Counted from the stretch's first letter, positions 17,328 to 26,176 are shown. The stretch: 64,000 nucleotides of DNA from Gemmatimonadetes bacterium bin94 (GCA_002238865.1 MPNE01000020.1:1-64000), one strand, 5' to 3'. Program-made: numbers and translations. Notes: a model not told the origin generated them from the sequence alone.

Positions 17328-18406
17328 TCGTCGTCCCGCACCCCTAGGGTCGTCATCAGGTCGCGAATTCGGTCCATCAGTTCGCGGTAGACAAGTTCGG
17401 CTTCCGAATCGGCGTTGATGCCGCTTTCCTCGAGATCCCACTGCAGAGCCGCGGAGCGGTAGGGCACGTCAAAGTGCTCCGATGGATCCACGCCGATCCC
17501 CACGACAACGTGATAGTGACGGGCGACATCGAGAGCGTCGTCAAAGGAAAGGGGCTCGTCGTCCGTCGGCAACAAGATACCCCGGCGCCGGAGGAACTCC
17601 AGCAGCTTCGGGTCGAACTCGTCGACGGGATTCATCCCGGCGGAGCCGAAGCGTCCCGCTTGCGGATAACTCGCCGCCGCCGCCACCTCCGCCAGTTTGC
17701 TGGTCACTGCGTGGTCGCCATCGAGGAAGAGAATCCGGAAACGCTTCCGTTCCTTGCGCTGGCCCGTCACCGCGAACAGGGTCATCTCGGTCGCGTTGTC
17801 CGCCTGCTCGGCGGCGCGCTGGAGGAGCCGGAACACGAGCAGGGCCCCGAACAGGTCCCGCACCCGCTGCGGATCGGATTCGGCGGCACTGGTGAGGACC
17901 TCGAAGGAGTAGGGGTAGATCGCCGCCGTCTGCGACGCGATCCCCCGGGCGACCCGCGCCAGGTCGGGGTCACCATCCAGGAACGCCGCCATCGAAGCCC
18001 CCAGCGCCTTGCCGGCCTGCTCCCCCATCATTCCGATGTTGTGGCGAACGGTTTCGGGGAGTTCCGATTCCATCTGGCGCGCTACCCGGCATATCGTCAC
18101 CGCGTAGTCGCCCGTCCGCTCGAGAGCCACCGCCAGGCGAAGTACCGCGGAGACGTACCGCAGGTGGCTCCCGCCGGGGAGGTGACGAGCCACGAACAGA
18201 TGGCACAGATGATCGAGATCCCGGATGGCCCGGTTCACCGCCCGATCCTTGATCACGGTCTCGTTGGCCAGACGCCGGTCGAGGCTGAGAACGGACTGGA
18301 CGCCGTGCCTGAGGTTGTCCTCGACGGACTCCACGATCATCCGCAATCGTGATCGGATGGCGAGAAGGTCCGCCTCCAGGCGCTTGTCGTAGAGGCTCAA
18401 ACGCAC
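17324..18406 (-). CDS. phoU: PhoU fused to a catalytically dead ArsC/LMW-phosphatase-like domain
   Basis: Residues 1-215 form the two three-helix bundles of PhoU, the cytoplasmic regulator that links the Pst transporter to the PhoR/PhoB phosphate response. Both metal-binding-type helices are visible (LERTGDYAVTIC, 95-106; RAAEQADNATEM, 197-208). Normal PhoU ends there at about 220-240 residues; this one runs to 360. Residues 222-330 match the low-molecular-weight protein-tyrosine-phosphatase/arsenate-reductase fold: strand RILFL, GSAGMNP, LLEFLRRRGI and the HYHVVVGIG strand all align. The P-loop that should read C-x5-R-S is DGDHAVTS, so catalytic Cys (Asp229) and Arg (Thr235) are lost. GTG start at 18406 overlaps the pstS end by 10 bases. 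Confidence 0.88.
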   Translation of the reverse strand: MRLSLYDKRLEADLLAIRSRLRMIVESVEDNLRHGVQSVLSLDRRLANETVIKDRAVNRAIRDLDHLCHLFVARHLPGGSHLRYVSAVLRLAVALERTGDYAVTICRVARQMESELPETVRHNIGMMGEQAGKALGASMAAFLDGDPDLARVARGIASQTAAIYPYSFEVLTSAAESDPQRVRDLFGALLVFRLLQRAAEQADNATEMTLFAVTGQRKERKRFRILFLDGDHAVTSKLAEVAAAASYPQAGRFGSAGMNPVDEFDPKLLEFLRRRGILLPTDDEPLSFDDALDVARHYHVVVGIGVDPSEHFDVPYRSAALQWDLEESGINADSEAELVYRELMDRIRDLMTTLGVRDDE

Positions 18407-19269
18407 TCCAGTTCGGCAACGGGTGCGTATCCGCGCTCAAGGATCAGGCACTGGCCGTCCGTGGACAGGATCCAGTTCATGTACTCCTCGACCGCGCCCT
18501 GTGGCTGACCGGCGGTGTACATGATCAAGGGACGGGCGATGGGGTAGCTTCCGTCAACGGCTGTGGTGATGGACGGCGCAACGCAGGGTCCGCCCTCTTC
18601 AGCGGAGATGCAAGGCATCTTCACATGCTCGGTGGCGTACGCCAGACCGCTGTAGCCGATCGCACACGGCGTGTTCTCCACCAGGTCGACGACGTCCTTG
18701 GAGCCGTGCATGTCCCGTGATCCGAGTCTGTACTCCAGGTCGTCCCCGAGCACTGTCTCCTTGAAGTAGACGTAGGTTCCCGAGTTGTTCTGCCGGCTGA
18801 CCAGGACGATCTCGTCGGAGTCGCACCCCGGAACGGCAACGCCCATATCCGACCACGACTCGACGGAGCCTCCGTCGCCGTAGACGGCCCGCAGCTGGGC
18901 CAGGCTGAGGCTGGTGATGGGGTTGTCGGCATGGAGGTAGACCGCCAGGGCATCGAAACCGACGACGAACTCCACGGGCTCGACACCGTTCTCCCGGGCC
19001 AGGCCTATCTCCGCGTCGCGCATCTTGCGAGACGCGTTGGCGATGTCCACCGTGCCGTTGATCATGGCCGAAATACCGGTCCCGGATCCGCCTCCGGTGA
19101 CGGCCACCGCCACGCTCGGGTTTATCGCGCCGTAGGCTTCGGCCCATGCCTGGGCCACGTTCAGCAACGTGTCCGAGCCCTTGTTCTGGATAACAGCCCG
19201 CTGGACGCGGTCAGCACCACCTCCGCACGCAACGATCGCAAGGGCCAACAGGGGGACGACTCGCTTCAT
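18397..19269 (-). CDS. pstS: phosphate-binding lipoprotein of Pst transporter
   Basis: Periplasmic substrate-binding subunit that captures phosphate and delivers it to PstCA. Lipobox LAIVAC at residues 10-15 indicates a membrane-anchored form. Conserved phosphate-contact segments: NKGSDTLLN, TGGGSGTGISAMINGT, IANASRKM, and VSRQNNSGTYVYFKE. 290 residues. The ATG at 19269 has GGAG about 10 bases upstream. First gene of a tightly packed operon phoU-pstC-pstA-pstB-pstB-amidohydrolase. A Pho-box-like repeat lies about 50 bases upstream. Confidence 0.93.
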   Translation of the reverse strand: MKRVVPLLALAIVACGGGADRVQRAVIQNKGSDTLLNVAQAWAEAYGAINPSVAVAVTGGGSGTGISAMINGTVDIANASRKMRDAEIGLARENGVEPVEFVVGFDALAVYLHADNPITSLSLAQLRAVYGDGGSVESWSDMGVAVPGCDSDEIVLVSRQNNSGTYVYFKETVLGDDLEYRLGSRDMHGSKDVVDLVENTPCAIGYSGLAYATEHVKMPCISAEEGGPCVAPSITTAVDGSYPIARPLIMYTAGQPQGAVEEYMNWILSTDGQCLILERGYAPVAELECV

Positions 19270-19319
19270 TGTCTTCTCGCTCCTTCGTCTGATTGAACCA
19301 AAGTGGGATTGTAGCGGTC

Positions 19320-19352
19320 ATATGTCACGGCACCGTAACCATCCAATGACGG
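19320..19352 (-). promoter_or_regulatory. putative Pho box (three 11-nt units) upstream of pstS
   Basis: On the minus strand three consecutive 11-base units begin CCGTCAT, TGGTTAC and CCGTGAC. They keep the spacing and the C-n-GT-n-A-C/T core of the PhoB unit CTGTCAT. The site ends about 50 bases before the pstS ATG. A similar array precedes the porin gene, which supports a shared phosphate-starvation regulator. No regulator gene is in the window. Confidence 0.55.
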
Positions 19353-19367
19353 CCCGGTACCAGGGCG

Positions 19368-19388
19368 CGGGCCCCCGCGACGGGCCCG
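19368..19388 (-). terminator. hairpin after porin gene
   Basis: CGGGCCC (19368-19374) pairs perfectly with GGGCCCG (19382-19388) around a seven-base loop, eight bases beyond the porin stop codon in its direction of transcription. There is no T-run, so it may be a weak terminator or attenuator separating the porin from the pstS transcription unit. Confidence 0.4.
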
Positions 19389-19395
19389 ACCGAAG

Positions 19396-20463
19396 TCAGT
19401 AATACAGATAGGTCTGCAACTTGAAGGACAACTCCCTGGCGGACGATCCGGGATCGTAGATGTCGAGGTTGACTCCGATACGGTTCTTTCCCGCGACGTA
19501 CAGAAAGACGCCGGGTGTGAGGAGCAGTGCGGTATCGTTCATTGCCCCGCGGTCCGGATCTCCCCAGCTCACGCGCGCCATGGGTTCGACACCCGCGAAG
19601 GCGTCCCCCTCCAGCGCAACGTAGCGGCTCATGATCGCCTGGGCGGTCAGGAAACGCGGGATCTCGCTCCCCGCCGGTGCCTCCAACCGCCAGTTCGCAC
19701 CCCCGATCAACCCGATCTGAAGGTGAGTGCCTCTCCGGAAGCCACCGAAATCCAGGTCGGCGCCGTATGCGGTGGCAGCTCCCGTGTCGCCGTCCCCGCG
19801 GACGAAGTCGTGCCGGGACACGTTGCCCGAAAGCGAGACACCGTCCGTCATCCTGACCGAGATGCGCCCCGCCAGCGATTTCCCCGAATTCTCGTCGCTC
19901 CCCGCGGTGCCCGTCCCGTTGGTCAGCGTGGCCATGTAGGAGAGCCGGTCACCGATGGCACCATCGGCCTTGAACCCGATGTCACGATCCGAGTACGCGA
20001 GCTTCTCCGTGAACCGGCTGAGAGCACAGGTTCCGCCCGGACCGGCGCAGCTGCTGCCTCCGTTGATTCTTCCGGTCCTCTCGACCACGACGATGTCCGT
20101 GGAGCTGTCGAGTTGAAAGATGTCGAAGGCGCGCTTGAACTGGCCGGCGGAAATCCGAAAACCCGGGTGGATATTCAGCCGGAAGTAGGCATCCTTGAGT
20201 TCGAGTTCGCCACCGCCGAAGTCGGGCTGTACCCGCCCAACGAGCAGGTCCGACACGGAAACATCGATGGTCAACCGCGCCCGCCTGGTGAAGAAATCGG
20301 TGGACTTGCCGTCTTCGGCCGAACTGGTGGCGAACTGGGAGTGGAGACGGCCTCCGAACCGCACCTCCGCGGCGCGGGCGGTGATGTCCGTCTGTCCCTG
20401 CAGGGCCTCCGTCCCGCCCATCGCGAGAAGCAGGACGGCACCGACCATACGGGTATTGATCAA
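19396..20463 (-). CDS. phosphate-selective porin (OprP/OprO family)
   Basis: Outer-membrane beta-barrel channel of the porin_O_P family, which lets phosphate or polyphosphate into the periplasm. Signal peptide (MVGAVLLLAMGG...LQGQ), then family features near the mature N terminus: FGGRLHSQFATS, FFTRRARLTIDVSV, VQPDFGGGELELKDAYFRLN and FRISAGQFKRAFDI. About 355 residues, ending LQTYLYY with an aromatic terminus for outer-membrane insertion. Directly upstream of pstS in the same direction and preceded by its own Pho-box-like array, so it probably supplies the Pst system. Confidence 0.85.
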   Translation of the reverse strand: MINTRMVGAVLLLAMGGTEALQGQTDITARAAEVRFGGRLHSQFATSSAEDGKSTDFFTRRARLTIDVSVSDLLVGRVQPDFGGGELELKDAYFRLNIHPGFRISAGQFKRAFDIFQLDSSTDIVVVERTGRINGGSSCAGPGGTCALSRFTEKLAYSDRDIGFKADGAIGDRLSYMATLTNGTGTAGSDENSGKSLAGRISVRMTDGVSLSGNVSRHDFVRGDGDTGAATAYGADLDFGGFRRGTHLQIGLIGGANWRLEAPAGSEIPRFLTAQAIMSRYVALEGDAFAGVEPMARVSWGDPDRGAMNDTALLLTPGVFLYVAGKNRIGVNLDIYDPGSSARELSFKLQTYLYY

Positions 20464-20511
20464 CGGTCCGGGACTCCTTGACTGTGGAAGGCAATCATGT
20501 GGGTCCGTAAA

Positions 20512-20529
20512 GGCGGGGCACGCCCCGCC
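20512..20529. other. short GC hairpin in porin leader
   Basis: GGCGGGGC (20512-20519) and GCCCCGCC (20522-20529) are perfect inverted repeats separated by two bases, located about 50-65 bases upstream of the porin start, between the Pho-box-like array and the gene. It could be a leader hairpin, or the terminator of the flotillin gene to the right, whose transcription also runs leftward. No T-run follows. Confidence 0.35.
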
Positions 20530-20558
20530 ACACGAGGAACGAGTCCCATCAGAGTCGA

Positions 20559-20602
20559 TCCGTGTAACGAATACGCTACCGAAAGTGGACGAATCGGTAA
20601 CG
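20559..20602 (-). promoter_or_regulatory. putative Pho box (four 11-nt units) upstream of porin
   Basis: Reading the minus strand, four exactly 11-base-spaced units begin CGTTACC, CGTCCAC, GGTAGCG and CGTTACA, about 96 bases upstream of the porin start. The core and spacing resemble the PhoB repeat and match the array before pstS. The rest of the 188-base gap (20464-20651) holds only the hairpin at 20512. Confidence 0.5.
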
Positions 20603-20651
20603 CATGCCGCGTCCCGTCACGGGGACGTCACGGAACGGGGCCGCAACCCCG

Positions 20652-21926
20652 CTACTCCTCCTCTTCGCTCCCGACGGCCCGTTTCAGCACCTTCCGGATG
20701 TCGAGGCCGAGCACCGACGCCAGCCCCTCCATCGTGCCGTAGGCCCCCTTCACGCGCTGGTTGAGCGCGTTGGACACACCCTCGCCGTGGCCGCCGTCCA
20801 TCACCACGACCCGGTCGATATCCACGCCCTCCACCGCTCCCACAGCGATCTCCAGCAGCTCGGGCAGCTTCTCGGCTATGAACACCGCGAACGCCGCCTC
20901 TCCACCGGCCCCCACCTCCCCGTAGAGCCGCCTGAGTACCTCCACCTGGGCCTTTCCGCGCTCCAGAATCGGCGCGGCTTCAGCCTCCGCCCTCGCGAAC
21001 GCGGCCATCTTCTCCGCCTTGGCGGGCTCGACCACATCTGCCCGGAGGCGCTGCTCCTCCTTCTCGACGCGCTTCATTTCGAGCACCTTCTCGGCTTCGA
21101 CCTCCGCTTCCTGGGCCTTCACGCGGGCGACCTTCTCCGCGGTCTCTCCCTCACGGTCCAGCTCCGCCTGCCGCACACGCAGCGCGTTGCGCGCCTCGGC
21201 AATCTTGATCGCCGCCCCTGCTTCCCGCACCTCGGCCCGGCGTCCGGCCTCCGCCTGGGCCTCGCGCGTGTCGGCCCGCTTCCGGGCTTCCGCGATCTCG
21301 GCCTGGCGAATCGCCTCGGCCGACTTCTCGCGACCGATCGCGGCCAGGTAGCCCCGCTCGTCGCTCACATTCTGGATCTTGAGCACATCGAGGTGGAAGC
21401 CCAGCGAAGCGAGGTCCTCGCCAGCGTCCTCCGACAGAGCCTTGGCAAAGCCCAGCCGGTCCTCGTTGACGGCTTCGGGGGTCAGGGTCGCCAGCACTCC
21501 ACGCAGGTTGCCGGTCAGCGTGTCCTGCGCCAGCGCCTTGATCTCGTCCTCGGTCTTCCCGAGGAGTCGCTCGACCGCGTTGTTGAAGACCCACTCGGGC
21601 TCGGAGGCGATCTTGACGTTGGCGATCGCTTCGACGTTGAGGGGGATGTTCCCCTTGGAGAAGGCATTGTTCACCGAGACCTCGATGGGGATGGTCTCGA
21701 GGTTCATGTGCTGCACCGTCTCGATGATCGGCACGCGGAAGACGCGCCCGCCGGAGATGGAGCGGTATCCTACCCGCTGACCATCCGCCAGCAGGCGGTT
21801 CCGGCCTGTGAGCACGGCAGCCCGGTTGGGCGGCGTGATGACGATGAGACTCTTGATGGTCGCCACCAGCACGACCACCACGATGACAAGTACGACGCCC
21901 GCTATCAGGGCCGCGAATGGGGTCAC
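20652..21926 (-). CDS. flotillin-like SPFH-domain membrane scaffold
   Basis: Flotillin homologue that organises membrane microdomains. An N-terminal transmembrane helix (about residues 5-23) is followed by the SPFH/band-7 domain (VITPPNRAAVLTGR to VLKIQNVSDERGYL), then a long heptad-rich coiled coil loaded with Ala-Glu (EIAEARKRADTREAQAEAG) and the conserved flotillin tail (ILERGKAQVEVLRRLY). 424 residues. Followed upstream in the operon order by an NfeD-type partner 43 bases away, the standard pairing. Confidence 0.9.
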   Translation of the reverse strand: MTPFAALIAGVVLVIVVVVLVATIKSLIVITPPNRAAVLTGRNRLLADGQRVGYRSISGGRVFRVPIIETVQHMNLETIPIEVSVNNAFSKGNIPLNVEAIANVKIASEPEWVFNNAVERLLGKTEDEIKALAQDTLTGNLRGVLATLTPEAVNEDRLGFAKALSEDAGEDLASLGFHLDVLKIQNVSDERGYLAAIGREKSAEAIRQAEIAEARKRADTREAQAEAGRRAEVREAGAAIKIAEARNALRVRQAELDREGETAEKVARVKAQEAEVEAEKVLEMKRVEKEEQRLRADVVEPAKAEKMAAFARAEAEAAPILERGKAQVEVLRRLYGEVGAGGEAAFAVFIAEKLPELLEIAVGAVEGVDIDRVVVMDGGHGEGVSNALNQRVKGAYGTMEGLASVLGLDIRKVLKRAVGSEEEE

Positions 21927-21969
21927 CTGGGACCTCCTGTTGTTGTGGGGCTCGCGCCCCTGTGTTGGC

Positions 21970-22551
21970 TCATTCTTCCAGCAGCTTCGGACCCACCGGG
22001 CTCACGGACGCGATGCCGTCCTCCATGTCGACCACGACGACCGGGTGCCCGGCGCCGAGCGCCTCGGTATCCGCGGAGCCTTCGGCAAGCCTTGCCCGGA
22101 TCCGGACGCGGCGGTCTCCCCGCCTCACGGTGACGGTCCCCGAACTGCCCGGCACGATCTCGAGCGATACCTCGCCCGTCAGTCCGACGAAGGAGTCTTC
22201 CCCGCGAAGAGCGCCCGTCTCCGTGCGCTTGAGGTACCCGAAAACCGCACTGATCAGCGCTCCCGACGCCAATCCGGTTCCGCCGGCGATCAACGCCGTC
22301 AACCCGGGCCGGCTCCCGGCCAGAAGCAGATGGAGCATGGTTCCGGCGGCACCAAACCCGAAGAGGGCATTGATGATCGAGCGGACGGAAAAGAGCTGCG
22401 CGATCCCTATTCCGTGGAAGTCCGTGTCCACATCGCCGCCCACATCCACATCCGTGTCGACGTCCACGTCTCCCTCGAGAAAGTCACCGAAGAAGGAAAG
22501 GGCGAGGAAGCCGCCGCCGACTGCCAGGGAGAAGATGTAGGCTGCGAGCAT
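21970..22551 (-). CDS. NfeD/YuaF-like membrane partner of flotillin
   Basis: About 193 residues with an N-terminal transmembrane helix, an extracytoplasmic Asp/Val-rich repeat (DVDVDTDVDVGGDVD), two or three further helices (FGFGAAGTMLHLLL, ALIAGGTGLASGALISAVFGYL) and a C-terminal OB-fold-like domain (FVGLTGEVSLEIVPGSSGTV). This layout is that of the YuaF/NfeD class that works with flotillins. The Asp-rich segment could bind cations, an inference only. It heads the two-gene operon and is divergent from the PQQ enzyme gene. Confidence 0.8.
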   Translation of the reverse strand: MLAAYIFSLAVGGGFLALSFFGDFLEGDVDVDTDVDVGGDVDTDFHGIGIAQLFSVRSIINALFGFGAAGTMLHLLLAGSRPGLTALIAGGTGLASGALISAVFGYLKRTETGALRGEDSFVGLTGEVSLEIVPGSSGTVTVRRGDRRVRIRARLAEGSADTEALGAGHPVVVVDMEDGIASVSPVGPKLLEE

Positions 22552-22681
22552 CGCGGCGCTCCTCTTGCGTGGTTGCTACTTTTCTACGTCTTGTCCACAG
22601 GTCATGTTCACCCGTCACACCATCGGCAAGGTACCTTGCGCTACCGGCTGCCGACACCCACCCAGCACCTGGAGTTGTGCC

Positions 22682-24646
22682 TTGAACGCCCGTCTTGTGA
22701 GCCAGGCAGGAGCGGCCTTGCTGGTCGCCTCGACCTCGTTTCTCCTCGCGTCGGCGAGCGCCGCCGGCCAGCAGGGAGCAATCAACGGGGAGTGGCGCTT
22801 CTACGGGGGTGACCCGGGCAGCACCCGCTACGCGCCCCTTGATCAGATCGACGGCGACAACGTGAACTCCCTGGAGGTTGCGTGGCGCTGGACGGCAGCC
22901 AACTTCGGTCCGGCTCCGGAGTACAACTACCGCACCACGCCGCTCATGGTCGGGGGCGTCCTGTATGCCACGGCGGGATACCGTCGCACGGTCGTGGCCA
23001 TCGACGCGGGTACCGGCGAAACCCTGTGGACCTACAGAATGGACGAGGGGGACCGGTCGGCCCCGAGACGGAATTCGGGCAGGGGCGTCGCCTACTGGGA
23101 GGCGCCGGACACGGGTCCGCGCATCTTCGTGGTGACGCCGGGCTTCCACCTGGTTGCGCTGGATGCCGCCTCGGGGAGGCCGGTCGCGGACTTCGGAGAC
23201 CACGGCGTGATCGACCTTCGCACGGGCCTGGGCCGCGACCTTGACCTGGTGCGCGCGCCAATCGGGTCCAGCTCACCGCCAATCGTCGTGGACGGGGTCG
23301 TCGTGGTCGGCTCGGCCCTGCCCTCGGGCGGTGCGCCCCGCTCCCGAGCGATGCCCCCCGGGCACGTGCGCGGCTTCGACGCCGTCACGGGCGAGCTTCG
23401 CTGGATCTTCCACACCATTCCCCAGCCGGGCGACTTCGGAAACGAAACCTGGGAAGACGGCTCCTGGGCGTACACGGGCAACGCCGCCGTGTGGACCGCG
23501 CTGAGCGCCGACCCCGCGCTGGGGTACGTCTACCTGCCCGTCGAGGCGGGCACGGGCGACTACTACGGTGGCCACCGCCCCGGCGACAACCTCTTCTCGC
23601 AGAGCCTGGTCGCGCTGAATGCCGCCACCGGGGAGCGGGTATGGCACTACCAGACCGTCCACCACGGGATCTGGGACTACGATCCCCCCGCAGCCCCGAT
23701 CCTGGTGGACCTGGTCGTTGACGGGCGCCGGATCGAGGCCGTCGCGCTGATCACCAAGCAGACCTTCACCTTCGTCCTGGACCGGAGAACGGGGGAACCC
23801 GTGTGGCCCATCGAGGAGCGGCCCGTCGAGCAGACGACCGTTCCCGGGGAGCGCACCGCCCCCACCCAGCCCTTCCCCACCCGGCCTCCGCCCTACGACC
23901 GTCAGGGCGTGGATCCCGCCGACCTCATCGATTTCACTCCCGAGCTGAGGGCACAGGCCGAGGAGATCCTCGCGCAGCTGCACTACGGCCCCCTGTACAC
24001 GCCCCCGACCGTGCCCGTGGAGGGAGGCACCCAGGGCACCCTCATGGTGCCCGGGTCGCTGGGAGGCGCCAACTGGCCGGGTGGCGCGGTGGACCCGGAG
24101 TCCGGGTACCTGTACGTGCAGTCGGCCACCGCACCGAGCGTCATCGCGCTCGTCAGCGAGCCCGAGGTCTCCGACATGGACTACATCCGGGGCGGCGGTC
24201 TGCGGCTGCGCGGCGGCGGTGGCCCCCAGGGCCTCCCCCTCTTCAAGCCGCCGTGGGGCAGGGTCACGGCGATCGACCTGAACGCCGGCGCGATCGCGTG
24301 GCAGGTCCCCAACGGCGAAGCGCCCGAGTACGTGAAGAACCACCCCGCGCTGGAGGGCATCGATGTCGGGAGGACCGGGAGGCCGGACCGGGGCGGCGTC
24401 CTCGTGACCCGTACACTGCTCTTCGCCGGCGAGGGCGGCGGGATGTTCGCCGCGGCAGGGTCGGGCGGGAACAAGCTGCGCGCCCACGACAAGGCGACCG
24501 GCGAGGTGGTGGCCGAGTTCGAGCTGCCGGCGAATCAGACCGGACTGCCCATGACCTACATGCACGAAGGGCGGCAGTTCATCGTGGTGGCGGTGGGGGC
24601 GCGGGGGCACGCCGGCGAGCTGGTCGCGCTGGCGTTGCCGGAGTAG
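22682..24646 (+). CDS. PQQ-dependent dehydrogenase (quinoprotein)
   Basis: Periplasmic quinoprotein of the membrane glucose/alcohol dehydrogenase family, an eight-bladed propeller holding pyrroloquinoline quinone. Signal peptide (ALLVASTSFLLASASAAGQ), then WRFYGGDPGSTRYAPLDQI, repeated tryptophan-docking blades (LEVAWRW; TPLMVGGVLYATAG; GERVWHYQTVHHGIWDYD) and a late LLFAGEGGG blade. No CxxCH haem motif, so electrons probably leave to ubiquinone or a separate cytochrome. The TTG at 22682, seven bases after GGAG, gives a clean signal peptide; an ATG at 22604 would add an unlikely leader. The sugar or alcohol substrate is unknown. Six bases before an acyl-CoA ligase gene. Confidence 0.85.
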   Translation: MNARLVSQAGAALLVASTSFLLASASAAGQQGAINGEWRFYGGDPGSTRYAPLDQIDGDNVNSLEVAWRWTAANFGPAPEYNYRTTPLMVGGVLYATAGYRRTVVAIDAGTGETLWTYRMDEGDRSAPRRNSGRGVAYWEAPDTGPRIFVVTPGFHLVALDAASGRPVADFGDHGVIDLRTGLGRDLDLVRAPIGSSSPPIVVDGVVVVGSALPSGGAPRSRAMPPGHVRGFDAVTGELRWIFHTIPQPGDFGNETWEDGSWAYTGNAAVWTALSADPALGYVYLPVEAGTGDYYGGHRPGDNLFSQSLVALNAATGERVWHYQTVHHGIWDYDPPAAPILVDLVVDGRRIEAVALITKQTFTFVLDRRTGEPVWPIEERPVEQTTVPGERTAPTQPFPTRPPPYDRQGVDPADLIDFTPELRAQAEEILAQLHYGPLYTPPTVPVEGGTQGTLMVPGSLGGANWPGGAVDPESGYLYVQSATAPSVIALVSEPEVSDMDYIRGGGLRLRGGGGPQGLPLFKPPWGRVTAIDLNAGAIAWQVPNGEAPEYVKNHPALEGIDVGRTGRPDRGGVLVTRTLLFAGEGGGMFAAAGSGGNKLRAHDKATGEVVAEFELPANQTGLPMTYMHEGRQFIVVAVGARGHAGELVALALPE

Positions 24647-24652
24647 CCGCCG

Positions 24653-26176
24653 ATGACACGTCCAACCCATATCCCGGACGTCCTGCGGGCCGGAGCCGAG
24701 GACGCCGTCGCCCTGTCCGCGCCGGGCCGGCCCGACCTCACCTACCGTGCCCTTCGCCGACACGTCGAACAGACCGTCGCCGGGCTGAACGAGCGCGGGA
24801 TCGGGCGGGGCGACCGTGTGGCCATCGTGCTCCCCAACGGACCCGAGATGGCCAGCGCCTTCGTCTCGATTGCAGCAGGCGCCGCCACCGCGCCGCTCAA
24901 TCCGGCGTACAAGCAGCCCGAGTTCGAGTTCTACCTGGCGGATCTGGGGGCCAGGGCGGTGGTGCTCGCCGAAGGGGACGACACGCCCGCCCGGGCCGCC
25001 GCCGCCACGCTCGGAGTGCCGGTGCTTGAGACCAGGGCGAACAGCGACGACCCCGCGGGAACGTTCCGGTTCGTGACGGAGCCTCGCGGGGCCCCCGCCG
25101 CCCGCCCGGGCATGGCGGAGCCCGACGACGTCGCGCTGGTCCTTCACACCTCCGGCACGACCTCGCGCCCGAAGATCGTGCCCCTGCTCCACCGCAACGT
25201 GTGTGCGACCGCCGCGAACATCCGCCGGACGCTTCGGCTCGAGTCCACCGACCGGTGCATGAACATGATGCCGCTCTTTCACATTCACGGACTCATGGCG
25301 TGCGTCCTGTCCACCCTGCATGCGGGCGCAAGCGTGTACTGCGCGCCAGGATTCAGCGCTCTGAAGGTTTTCGCGTGGTTCGCCGACTGCGTCCCCACGT
25401 GGTATTCCGCGGTCCCCACCATGCACCAGGCGATCGTGGCGCGGGCCCCCCGCAACGCCGCGGTCGTCGAGCGCATGAACCTCCGCTTCATCCGCTCATC
25501 CTCCGCGGCGCTGCCCACGCGCGTCATGGCCGAACTGGAGGACCTCTTCGCGGCTCCCGTGGTCGAGGCCTACGCGATGACCGAGGCCGCGCACCAGATG
25601 ACGTGCAACCCCCTGCCCCCCGCGCCCCGCAAGCCCGGCACGGTGGGCATCGCCGCGGGCCCCGACGTCTCGGTCATGGACGCCGCCGGCAACCTCCTCG
25701 CACCGGGCGAGGAAGGCGAGATCGTCATCCGGGGGCCGAACGTCACCCCCGGCTACGAGAACAACGAGGCAGCGAACGCGGAAGCCTTCACGGGGGGGTG
25801 GTTCCGCACCGGCGATCAGGGTTTCCGCGACGAGGACGGGTACTTCACGATCACGGGGCGCCTGAAGGAGATCATCAACCGGGGCGGGGAGAAGATCTCC
25901 CCACGGGAAGTGGACGAGGTGCTGATGGACCACCCGGCGGTGCAGCAGGTGGTCACCTTCGCCATGCCGCACCGGAAGCTGGGCGAAGAGGTGGCCGCCG
26001 CCGTGGTGCTGCGGGAGGGGGCGGCGGCCGAGCCGGGCGACATTCGCGACTTCGCGTCGGGACGCCTCGCCGGGTTCAAGGTGCCGCGCAAGGTGGTGAT
26101 CCTGGACGAGATCCCGAAGGGCCCGACGGGCAAGCTGCGCAGGATCGGTCTGGCGGATCAGCTGGGTTTGGCGTGA
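24653..26176 (+). CDS. acyl-CoA ligase, oxalyl-CoA synthetase (AAE3/Pcs60)-like
   Basis: ANL-superfamily adenylating enzyme, 507 residues. ATP loop HTSGTTSRPK (normally Gly where Ser stands), A5-type motif AYAMTEAAHQM, hinge GYFTITGRLKEIINRGGEK and the C-terminal catalytic Lys in GPTGKLRR are present. The central segments MPLFHIHGL, TWYSAVPTMHQ and AAHQMTCNPLPP are characteristic of the plant AAE3 / yeast Pcs60 oxalate-CoA ligase subgroup, so oxalate is the best guess for substrate; another short acid remains possible. Sits between a PQQ dehydrogenase (6 bases) and a PanE-like reductase (16 bases), likely one operon. Confidence 0.82.
   Translation: MTRPTHIPDVLRAGAEDAVALSAPGRPDLTYRALRRHVEQTVAGLNERGIGRGDRVAIVLPNGPEMASAFVSIAAGAATAPLNPAYKQPEFEFYLADLGARAVVLAEGDDTPARAAAATLGVPVLETRANSDDPAGTFRFVTEPRGAPAARPGMAEPDDVALVLHTSGTTSRPKIVPLLHRNVCATAANIRRTLRLESTDRCMNMMPLFHIHGLMACVLSTLHAGASVYCAPGFSALKVFAWFADCVPTWYSAVPTMHQAIVARAPRNAAVVERMNLRFIRSSSAALPTRVMAELEDLFAAPVVEAYAMTEAAHQMTCNPLPPAPRKPGTVGIAAGPDVSVMDAAGNLLAPGEEGEIVIRGPNVTPGYENNEAANAEAFTGGWFRTGDQGFRDEDGYFTITGRLKEIINRGGEKISPREVDEVLMDHPAVQQVVTFAMPHRKLGEEVAAAVVLREGAAAEPGDIRDFASGRLAGFKVPRKVVILDEIPKGPTGKLRRIGLADQLGLA

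Noticed and set aside
22463-22505. Repeated GTCGACGTCCACG-type DNA in the NfeD-like gene as a tandem repeat or CRISPR-like array
   Set aside because: It is simply codon repetition of Asp-Val in the extracytoplasmic loop; there are no spacers and no conserved repeat length.
22604-22681. Upstream ATG extending the PQQ dehydrogenase
   Set aside because: The added 26 residues contain Cys and Pro and no export signal. The TTG at 22682 has a ribosome site and a proper signal peptide directly after it.
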